Of a DNA stretch of 13,541 nucleotides, positions 6,327-11,626 are shown piece by piece (the stretch's first letter is position 1; each line of letters opens with the position of its first letter). Source of the DNA: Bacillota bacterium (GTDB taxonomy: Bacteria > Bacillota > Clostridia > Christensenellales > CAG-138); NCBI GenBank assembly GCA_023399275.1, contig JAEWQH010000003.1:1-13541 (forward strand), given 5' to 3'. The position numbers were made by a program, and so were the translations under genes. The notes under the pieces are model-generated. The model worked only from the letters and a program-made list of their open reading frames with translations. It ran no database searches and had not been told where the DNA came from.

Positions 6327-6371
6327 CTCCATTCATAAGCAGACCGTGGCGCTATCCGCTTATGAATGGAG
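6327..6371 (-). terminator. Long hairpin fused to the 3' end of tRNA-Gly(GCC): internal terminator or processing site
   Basis: CTCCATTCATAAGC (6327-6340) and GCTTATGAATGGAG (6358-6371) are a perfect 14-bp inverted repeat with a 17-base loop. Read in the transcript, the 5' arm includes the last bases and CCA of tRNA-Gly(GCC), and the 3' arm is followed by GTTTTGTTTATT. It could act as an attenuating terminator before tRNA-Gly(TCC), or as an RNase substrate. Confidence 0.6.
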
Positions 6372-6442
6372 CGGGAGACGGGGCTCGAACCCGCCACCTC
6401 AGCCTTGGCAAGGCTGCGCTCTACCAAATGAGCTACTCCCGC
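6367..6442 (-). tRNA. tRNA-Gly (anticodon GCC), copy 2
   Basis: 76 bases with CCA, the same sequence as the copy at 4733-4808, anticodon loop TTGCCAA. Its 3' end is the 5' arm of the hairpin at 6327-6371, unlike copy 1. Confidence 0.97.
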
Positions 6443-6463
6443 AAAAAGCCGATCTTGCGTTTT

Positions 6464-6549
6464 TGGTGCGGGCGAAGGGACTTGAACCCATACGCCTTTC
6501 GGGCACCAGAACCTAAATCTGGCGCGTCTGCCAATTCCGCCACACCCGC
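6464..6549 (-). tRNA. tRNA-Leu (anticodon TAG)
   Basis: 86 bases with CCA and the long variable arm of a class II tRNA (GTGCCCGAAAGGCGT region). The acceptor is GCGGGTG/CGCCCGC, and the anticodon stem CCAGA/TCTGG surrounds loop TTTAGGT (anticodon TAG). Confidence 0.96.
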
Positions 6550-6577
6550 ACACAGATCCATATCGGCAGAGGACTGA

Positions 6578-6653
6578 TGGTGATCCGTCGGAGGGTCGAA
6601 CTCCGGACAACCTGATTAAAAGTCAGGTGCTCTACCAACTCAGCTAACGGATC
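6578..6653 (-). tRNA. tRNA-Lys (anticodon TTT)
   Basis: 76 bases with CCA. The acceptor is GATCCGT/ACGGATC, and the anticodon stem CCTGA/TCAGG surrounds loop CTTTTAA (anticodon TTT). It has the same anticodon stem as the Lys(CTT) genes but a different acceptor. It is an expected t6A substrate. Confidence 0.97.
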
Positions 6654-6659
6654 AAAAGA

Positions 6660-6734
6660 TGGCTGGGGTGGCAGGATTTGAACCTACGAATGCCAGAGTC
6701 AAAGTCTGGTGCCTTACCGCTTGGCAACACCCCA
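6660..6734 (-). tRNA. tRNA-Gln (anticodon TTG)
   Basis: 75 bases with CCA. The acceptor is TGGGGTG/CACCCCA with a first U1-A72 pair, typical of tRNA-Gln. The anticodon stem CCAGA/TCTGG surrounds loop CTTTGAC (anticodon TTG). Confidence 0.96.
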
Positions 6735-6755
6735 CAGTACGCTGAATCGGTAAAA

Positions 6756-6833
6756 TGGGGTGAGTAGTGGGATTTGAACCCACGACCTCCTGGGCCACAA
6801 CCAGGCACTCTAACCAACTGAGCTATACCCACC
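6756..6833 (-). tRNA. tRNA-His (anticodon GTG)
   Basis: The acceptor is GTGGGTA/TACTCAC, with a genomically encoded G at -1 (6833) opposite discriminator C73, the hallmark of tRNA-His. The anticodon stem CCTGG/CCAGG surrounds loop TTGTGGC (anticodon GTG), and CCA is encoded. The GUN anticodon makes it an expected Tgt/QueA substrate. Confidence 0.97.
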
Positions 6834-6882
6834 ATACCGGAAACGCCGCTTACCCGTGGCTCTTCCCCCTGACCAACTTGCC

Positions 6883-6915
6883 CGACACCCAGGCACGCTA
6901 CGCGCCGGGGTGTCG
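6883..6915. repeat. Extended hairpin between tRNA-Arg and tRNA-His
   Basis: CGACACCC (6883-6890) pairs with GGGTGTCG (6908-6915). Inside, after one mismatch, GGCACG pairs with CGCGCC (one wobble in the transcript) around a 3-base loop. This gives about 14 pairs in the unusually long 89-base spacer. No T tract follows on the transcribed strand, so it is not a classical terminator. Confidence 0.6.
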
Positions 6916-6922
6916 TGCAGCT

Positions 6923-6999
6923 TGGCGCGCCTGCAGGGATTCGAACCCGGGACCTACGGCTTAGAAGGCCGTTGCTCTATCCAACTGAGCTACAGGCGC
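6923..6999 (-). tRNA. tRNA-Arg (anticodon TCT)
   Basis: 77 bases with CCA. The acceptor is GCGCCTG/CAGGCGC, and the anticodon stem ACGGC/GCCGT surrounds loop CTTCTAA (anticodon TCT). It is the first gene of the seven-tRNA operon. U36 makes it an expected t6A substrate. Confidence 0.97.
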
Positions 7000-7021
7000 A
7001 GGAAGCGAGTTCCGAAGATTA

Positions 7022-7050
7022 ATTATAGCGGCGAGGTGGCGTTATGTCAA
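7022..7050 (-). promoter_or_regulatory. Perfect consensus promoter of the seven-tRNA operon
   Basis: On the minus strand TTGACA (7050-7045) and TATAAT (7027-7022) are exact consensus hexamers with an ideal 17-base spacing. Transcription would start about 15 bases before tRNA-Arg. Confidence 0.93.
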
Positions 7051-7060
7051 CCGAAATCGG

Positions 7061-7096
7061 CAAAAAGATCGGTGGCATTTTGCGTCCCCCGCCGCC
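7061..7096 (-). terminator. Weak terminator candidate after the queA-to-SEC-C operon
   Basis: On the minus strand GGCGGC and GCCACC form a 6-bp stem with one mismatch and a 14-base loop, followed by GATCTTTTTG. The 11-base GATCTTTTTGC occurs twice (7070-7060 and 7127-7117), the second copy at the stop codon of the last gene. The stem is imperfect, so read-through into the tRNA operon is possible. Confidence 0.25.
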
Positions 7097-7125
7097 GTCG
7101 CGGGCATCACATCCGCGCAAAAAGA

Positions 7126-7629
7126 TCAGGCGTTTTTACCACAGCACGCCTTGTATTTCTTGCCGCTGCCACAGGGGCAAGGGTCGTTTCTGCCGACCTT
7201 TGCATCCCGCACAAAGATATTGCTCTGGCGGTATTCCTTGGCGATCTCTTTGCGTTTCTGTTCGTCGAGGATCGGTTCCCATTCCTTGAGGGTATAGAGC
7301 CAGTTCGCCTTGGCTTTATGCATGTTGAAATACAGCTTTTCAAAGTCGATGTCGAGCTTGAGCGCAGTATCCACACCGAGCTTATCCAGGTTGACTTCCT
7401 TCTTCAGGCTCGTATTGATGCCGTCGAGAAATCCAGCAAACTCGGCAACGCTCATGTCGAAGCGGTCCGCCAGCTCCGCGTGCGTCCCCGCCAGCTTGCC
7501 GGTGCCCTCGCCCAGGATCGCGCGGTAGACCTCGGTTTCCTTTTCGAAGTATCCGTTCCAAAAAGCGTCGTGCTCCGGCTGCTTGCGCTCCGTCTCCACC
7601 AGTTGCTGCCATTGTTCATACGGTTTCAT
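7126..7629 (-). CDS. SEC-C metal-binding motif protein
   Basis: The 167-residue protein has a charged, mostly helical N-terminal region (MKPYEQWQQLVETERKQ ...) and ends in VGRNDPCPCGSGKKYKACCG, a complete SEC-C zinc motif (C-x-C-x8-CC) like that at the C-terminus of SecA. The middle region, about residues 35-130, contains EYR/KEW-type helices found in small clostridial SEC-C proteins of unknown function. The open frame reaches back to 7677, but the ATG at 7629 overlaps the rimI stop as ATGA and has GGGAGA about 10 bases upstream. It is therefore the last, translationally coupled gene of the operon. The zinc motif is clear; any role in protein export or as an adaptor is only a guess. Confidence 0.85.
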   Translation of the reverse strand: MKPYEQWQQLVETERKQPEHDAFWNGYFEKETEVYRAILGEGTGKLAGTHAELADRFDMSVAEFAGFLDGINTSLKKEVNLDKLGVDTALKLDIDFEKLYFNMHKAKANWLYTLKEWEPILDEQKRKEIAKEYRQSNIFVRDAKVGRNDPCPCGSGKKYKACCGKNA

Positions 7630-8105
7630 GTGTTCTGTCTCTCCCTGTCTAGCGTTTGTTGTATGTCGTTGTTCCATAAGAGCAGCGCGCCTTCGCCCGT
7701 ATCGGAATAATACCCCGGACGAAAGCCGTTTTGTATAAACCCAAGCGTCGCATAGAGGTGCCGGGCGACCTTGTTTCCCTCGCGTACCTCGAGCGTCATC
7801 TTCTCCGCGCCGCGCTCTGCCGCGTGGTGCATCATGGCGAGCATCAGCCGCTTGCCGCGACCCGCCTGCCGGTATTCCGGCAGGATGGCGACATTGGTCA
7901 CGTGCGCCTCCTCAAAGAGCAGCCACATGCCGCCGTAGCCGCAGATGACGCCGTCCTGCTCCATCACCAGATAGTGCGCCACCTCGTTTCGCAGCTCTCC
8001 GGCAAGCGCCAGTCTGGACCACGGCGAGCGAAAACACGCGCACTCGATCTCGTGCACGCGGCCCACATCCTGCCGCTCCATCGGGCGGATCACTTCCTGC
8101 GCCAT
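7626..8105 (-). CDS. rimI: Ribosomal-protein S18-alanine N-acetyltransferase-like GNAT enzyme
   Basis: This 159-residue GNAT acetyltransferase has the N-terminal IRPMERQDVGRVHEIE and ACFRSPWS (family signature for RimI), the acetyl-CoA pyrophosphate loop at VTNVAILPEYRQAGRGKRLM (residues 69-88; R/Q-x-x-G-x-G), LEVREGNKVARHLYATLGFI (105-124) and GYYSDTGEGALLL (131-143). RimI acetylates the N-terminal alanine of S18 in E. coli; in Bacillota the gene usually sits with tsaB and tsaE, as here. GGGAGG 8 bases upstream of the ATG supports the start. The gene lies 3 bases after the tsaB stop and overlaps the next gene by 4 bases. The true substrate in this organism is not shown. Confidence 0.9.
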   Translation of the reverse strand: MAQEVIRPMERQDVGRVHEIECACFRSPWSRLALAGELRNEVAHYLVMEQDGVICGYGGMWLLFEEAHVTNVAILPEYRQAGRGKRLMLAMMHHAAERGAEKMTLEVREGNKVARHLYATLGFIQNGFRPGYYSDTGEGALLLWNNDIQQTLDRERQNT

Positions 8106-8108
8106 CGC

Positions 8109-8729
8109 CTACGCCTCCCGGCTTGTCTCGCGCTTCACCCGCTCCGCCTGCGACGGGCGCAGGTAGAGCGGTTCAACTTCGCTCTGCGCGCGCTCCGGCT
8201 GTCTCAGCGCCGCAAGGCCGACAAATCGCGCGCGCGGATACGCTTTTACCTCTGTATTCACATCGCCGGCAAACACCGCATCCTGCGGTACCAGCGGCAA
8301 GAACGATGCGATCTCAACCGCGCCAGGCGCGATCAGCACCTCATCCGCCCGATACAGCGCGGCGTAGGCATTTCCGTTTCGCGCGTCGAGCATGGCGCAG
8401 ACGGGCCGCTGCGTCTCCCCCGCACTCAGTGCGAGCGCAAAGAGCGCGTCAACAGGGTTGATTTGCCTGCCCGCCGCAAACGCAAGCGCGTTGACGAGGC
8501 TCACGCCGATACGCACGCCCGTAAACGATCCCGGCCCGATATCGACGGCAAACCGGTCGATCTGCCCGATGGTTACGCCGTTTTCTTCCAGCAGTGCGTC
8601 GATCAGCGGCAAGAGGGTCTGTGCGTGCTTCTTCGCCGCGTCTGCCTCCCGCTCGGTAATGAGCGCGCCGTCTCGAAACAGCGCAGCGGTGGCTACAGCG
8701 GAGGTGGTGTCGATGGCCAGCAGCGTCAT
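8109..8729 (-). CDS. tsaB: tRNA t6A biosynthesis protein TsaB
   Basis: TsaB is the non-catalytic partner of TsaD in the complex that transfers threonylcarbamoyl to A37 of tRNAs reading ANN codons. The 206-residue protein begins MTLLAIDTTSAVATAALF and has KKHAQTLLPLIDALL (about 33-47) and the family signature AVDIGPGSFTGVRIG (about 61-75), all in the ASKHA-like N-terminal domain. The C-terminal part is shorter and more variable, as usual for TsaB. The start ATG overlaps the tsaE stop as ATGA. TsaD and TsaC are not in the window and must be encoded elsewhere. Confidence 0.93.
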   Translation of the reverse strand: MTLLAIDTTSAVATAALFRDGALITEREADAAKKHAQTLLPLIDALLEENGVTIGQIDRFAVDIGPGSFTGVRIGVSLVNALAFAAGRQINPVDALFALALSAGETQRPVCAMLDARNGNAYAALYRADEVLIAPGAVEIASFLPLVPQDAVFAGDVNTEVKAYPRARFVGLAALRQPERAQSEVEPLYLRPSQAERVKRETSREA

Positions 8730-9172
8730 AGCGCGTTCACCACGCTTTCATACCGGCTTCCAACCGGGCGCAGCGTCAGCGCACGCGGTTCATCCCCGCT
8801 ACCTATGATTGAGACCTCCAACCGCTCTTGCGGCAAGGCCTCCGGCACGCGCTCCGCCCACTCCAGCACAAGAATCGCCTTCTGCGCCAGATATTCATCA
8901 AAGCCGATGGCAAACAACTCCTCCGCGTCGCCAAGGCGGTATGCGTCGAAGTGGATCAAACGCGGGCTGGTTTCGTACTCATGCACGATGGTAAAGGTCG
9001 GAGAGCGCACCTCCGCCGTCCCCGCTTGCGCACCCATCCCGCGCACCAGCGCGGTCTTGCCCGCGCCGAGATCGCCGTAGAGCGCGACAAAGGCGGGCGC
9101 GTCCAGCGCGCGAAGCAGCCGACCGCCCAGCAGCTCCGTCTCCCGTTCGGTTTTGCAAACGATGGTCTTCAA
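8726..9172 (-). CDS. tsaE: tRNA t6A biosynthesis ATPase TsaE
   Basis: TsaE is the ATPase that drives the TsaB-TsaD-TsaE cycle. From the TTG at 9172 the product is 148 residues, the normal size. It shows a P-loop YGDLGAGKTALVRGM (Gly33-Thr40), the conserved SPTFTIVHEY, HFDAYRLGDAEEL and the VLEWAERVPE motif. The open frame extends upstream to 9247 within tgt, but that 25-residue extension has no family similarity and no ribosome binding site. The TTG shares bases with the tgt stop (TTGA), with a GGGG stretch upstream, which suggests coupled translation from a non-ATG start. It overlaps tsaB by 4 bases at its end. Confidence 0.92.
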   Translation of the reverse strand: MKTIVCKTERETELLGGRLLRALDAPAFVALYGDLGAGKTALVRGMGAQAGTAEVRSPTFTIVHEYETSPRLIHFDAYRLGDAEELFAIGFDEYLAQKAILVLEWAERVPEALPQERLEVSIIGSGDEPRALTLRPVGSRYESVVNAL

Positions 9173-10305
9173 TCGGCTCGCCCCGTTCCGTCGTAGATGC
9201 CCTGCGAAAGCAGCTCGCGCGCAAAGTCGCCAAAGCGGTCTTGCCAAATCGCGCGGCGTACGTCCTCCATCAGCCGCAGAGAAAAACGCAGGTTGTGCAT
9301 GGTCAAAAGCTGCGCGCCGAGGATCTCTTTTTCTTTAAAGAGGTGCCGCAGATATGCGCGGGAGAAATTCTGGCAGCAGTAGCAGTCACACGCTTCCTCC
9401 AGCGGCGAAAAGTCGCGCTCGTACTTTGCGTTTTTCAGCGTCATCCGCCCATGCCGCGTCAGCGCCATGCCGTTTCGCCCGGCGCGGGTCTGCAGCACGC
9501 AGTCAAACATATCGACGCCGCGCAGCACGCCCTCGAGCAGGCAATCCGGGCTGCCGACGCCCATGAGGTAGCGCGGTCTGTCCTGCGGCATATAGGGCAT
9601 CATGGTCTCGAGCATTTCGTACATCACGGCCTTCGGCTCGCCTACGCTCAGGCCGCCGATGCCGTAACCGGGGAAATCCATGGCCGTGATTGCCTTTGCG
9701 CTCTCGATGCGAAGGTCTGCAAACATGCCGCCCTGCACGATGCCGAAAAGCGCCTGATCCTCGCGCGTATGCGCGTCTTTGCAGCGCTCTGCCCAGCGAT
9801 GCGTGCGCTCCATAGCCGCAATGGTATATTTACGGTCGGAGGGGTACGGCGCGCACTCGTCGAAGCACATCGCGATGTCCGCGCCGAGCGCCTGCTCGAT
9901 CTGCATGACCGACTCCGGCGTAAAAAAGTGCTTGCTGCCGTCGATGTGCGAGCGAAACAACACACCGTCCTCTTTGATGTCGTTGATCTTTGCCAGCGAA
10001 AACACCTGAAATCCGCCGCTGTCGGTCAGGATCGGACGTTCCCAACGCATGAAGGCGTGCAGTCCGCCCGCCTCCTCCACAAGCCTGTGCCCGGGGCGGA
10101 GGTAGAGGTGGTAGGTGTTGCCGAGGATGATATTCGCGCCCACATCCCGCAAATCGCGCGGAGTCATCGCCTTGACGGTCGCCTGCGTACCGACGGGCAT
10201 GAAGATCGGCGTTTCGATATCACCGTGCGGCGTATGCAGCACGCCGCAGCGCGCCCCGCTCTGCTTGCAAATGTGTTTCAACTCAAATGTAAACGGGTAT
10301 GCCAT
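9169..10305 (-). CDS. tgt: Queuine/preQ1 tRNA-guanine transglycosylase
   Basis: Tgt exchanges G34 for preQ1 in tRNAs with GUN anticodons (Asp, Asn, His, Tyr). The 378-residue TIM-barrel enzyme has the substrate-binding Asp95 in LTDSGGFQVFSL, GIVQGGMFADLR, GGLSVGEP, the nucleophile Asp268 in MFDCVLQTRAGRNG, and a zinc site Cys306, Cys308, Cys311 and His337. One detail stands out: the loop after the nucleophile reads DCVLQTR where most bacterial enzymes have DCVLPTR. GGGGGAAGGG upstream of the ATG supports the start. It follows queA after 37 bases and precedes tsaE with overlapping stop and start codons. It is expected to act on the tRNA-His encoded at 6756-6833. Confidence 0.96.
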   Translation of the reverse strand: MAYPFTFELKHICKQSGARCGVLHTPHGDIETPIFMPVGTQATVKAMTPRDLRDVGANIILGNTYHLYLRPGHRLVEEAGGLHAFMRWERPILTDSGGFQVFSLAKINDIKEDGVLFRSHIDGSKHFFTPESVMQIEQALGADIAMCFDECAPYPSDRKYTIAAMERTHRWAERCKDAHTREDQALFGIVQGGMFADLRIESAKAITAMDFPGYGIGGLSVGEPKAVMYEMLETMMPYMPQDRPRYLMGVGSPDCLLEGVLRGVDMFDCVLQTRAGRNGMALTRHGRMTLKNAKYERDFSPLEEACDCYCCQNFSRAYLRHLFKEKEILGAQLLTMHNLRFSLRLMEDVRRAIWQDRFGDFARELLSQGIYDGTGRAD

Positions 10306-10342
10306 GCGGCCCTTCCCCCAACTCTTTCTGTTTTGGTGTGCT

Positions 10343-11368
10343 CTAAAGGATCAGCATCGCGTCGCCAAAGCTGAAGAAGCGATAGCGTTGCTCGATCGCG
10401 TGCGCATAGCAGCGCAGCGCCTCTTCCCGCCCCATAAACGCGGAGACGAGCATCAGCAGCGTCGACTCCGGCAGATGAAAATTCGTAATCAACGCATCCA
10501 CCGCCCGAAAGCGGTAGCCCGGCGTGATGTAGATATCGGTCCAGTCCTTGCCCGGATGAATCACGCCGTCTTCGGATGCAACGCTCTCGAGCGTGCGGCA
10601 GCTTGTGGTGCCGACGGCCACGATGCGGCCGCCGTTTGAACGCGCGCTGTTGATCCGTGCAGCCGCGTCCGGAGCGACCTCGTAATACTCCTGATGCATT
10701 ACGTGGTCTTCGATCTTTTCCTCCGAAACGGGGCGGAAGGTGCCGAGCCCCACATGCAGCAGGATATCCACGATATCCGTCCCTTGGGAACGGATGCGCT
10801 CCAGCAGTGCGTCTGTAAAGTGCAGCCCGGCGGTCGGCGCCGCGGCGGAGCCGTTTGTGCGCGCATAGACCGTCTGATAGCGGGTCTTGTCCGCCAGCCG
10901 CTCGGTGATGTACGGCGGCAGCGGCATCTGCCCCGCCCGATCGAGCACCTCCTCAAAGATCCCCTCGTAGAGCAGCTCGATCCGCTTCCCGCCTTCCGCC
11001 TCGGCGTCCCCCAGCACGCGAATGCGCAGCTCGTCGTTTACCGCGTATGCACGCCCGGCGACCGCGCGGCGAGCCGGACGGGCGAGGCACTCCCAGGTCT
11101 TTTCACCCGTTCTTTTTAATAGGAGAAACTCCATGCTTCCGCCGGTATCCTCGCGGTGTGCAAAGAGCCGGGCCGGCAGCACGCGCGTATTGTTGCGCAC
11201 GAGCACATCCTCCGGAAAAAGGTACCGCGCGATATCGGAAAATACGCAATCTTCAATCGACCGTGTCGCGCGGTCGTAGACGAGCAGGCGCGAGGCGGCC
11301 CGGTCTGCGGCCGGCGTCTGCGCGATGAGTTCCCTTGGCAGGTCGTAAGAAAAATCGCTGGTTTGCAT
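10343..11368 (-). CDS. queA: S-adenosylmethionine:tRNA ribosyltransferase-isomerase
   Basis: QueA adds the epoxycyclopentane moiety from S-adenosylmethionine to preQ1 in tRNA, the step after Tgt. The 341-residue length is typical. Recognisable blocks are SDFSYDLPRELIAQTP at the N-terminus, RNNTRVLPARL, APTAGLHFTDALLERI, HVGLGTFRPV, MHQEYYEV, VAVGTTSCRTLES, and YITPGYRFRAVDALITNFH followed by LPESTLLMLVSAF. The ATG at 11368 begins MQTSDFSYDLP, as expected for the family, although only a weak GGGCG precedes it. It is the first gene of the queA-tgt-tsaE-tsaB-rimI-SEC-C operon, about 60 bases downstream of a good promoter. Confidence 0.96.
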   Translation of the reverse strand: MQTSDFSYDLPRELIAQTPAADRAASRLLVYDRATRSIEDCVFSDIARYLFPEDVLVRNNTRVLPARLFAHREDTGGSMEFLLLKRTGEKTWECLARPARRAVAGRAYAVNDELRIRVLGDAEAEGGKRIELLYEGIFEEVLDRAGQMPLPPYITERLADKTRYQTVYARTNGSAAAPTAGLHFTDALLERIRSQGTDIVDILLHVGLGTFRPVSEEKIEDHVMHQEYYEVAPDAAARINSARSNGGRIVAVGTTSCRTLESVASEDGVIHPGKDWTDIYITPGYRFRAVDALITNFHLPESTLLMLVSAFMGREEALRCYAHAIEQRYRFFSFGDAMLIL

Positions 11369-11434
11369 GTTGCGCCCAATTCTCTGTCCGGCGCGGATTC
11401 AGCGGCAAAACAAGCCGGATGCGCCGACCGAAAT

Positions 11435-11463
11435 ATTATAACGAAAAGTGCCCCAATATGCAA
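11435..11463 (-). promoter_or_regulatory. Promoter of the queA-tgt-tsaEB-rimI operon
   Basis: On the minus strand TTGCAT (11463-11458) and TATAAT (11440-11435) are 17 bases apart. The leader to the queA ATG is about 60 bases; I see no preQ1 riboswitch-like structure in it. Confidence 0.82.
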
Positions 11464-11536
11464 GTTTACGCACAATACTCTGCAAAAAGCCGTCATTTTT
11501 TGACCGCTTGATTCTTTGATAATCGGCTCGATTGAT

Positions 11537-11573
11537 TTTACATAGATTTGATCTTAACGGTATTTTGATCAAA
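11537..11573 (+). promoter_or_regulatory. Candidate regulatory repeats upstream of pstS
   Basis: TTTACA (11537), TTGATC (11548), TTAACG (11554) and TTGATC (11565) resemble degenerate PhoP-type TTWACA half-sites, with 11-base offsets between members of each pair. The last copy is part of the palindrome TTTGATCAAA (11564-11573). A Pho-regulon operator would fit the downstream genes, but the match is loose. No confident -10/-35 pair was found for pstS. Confidence 0.25.
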
Positions 11574-11626
11574 CAATGCTCGCTTATGCTGAAGCCATGA
11601 GAAAGAACATAAAAGGAGAAACGTTC

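Noticed and set aside
4397..6964. Several short frames running through tRNA genes (for example products containing SRVRIPEGVP or GAGDGARTRHLSLGKAALYQ)
   Set aside because: They are translations of conserved tRNA sequence, a well-known annotation artefact, and coincide with complete cloverleafs on the minus strand.
7731..9080. 449-codon plus-strand frame opposite rimI, tsaB and tsaE
   Set aside because: It is a GC-rich shadow rich in Arg/His/Ala with no domain, antisense to three clear genes.
11369..11434. preQ1 riboswitch in the queA leader
   Set aside because: The leader is about 60 bases, and I could not find the expected small H-type pseudoknot with an A-rich tail; queA is also not a typical direct target.
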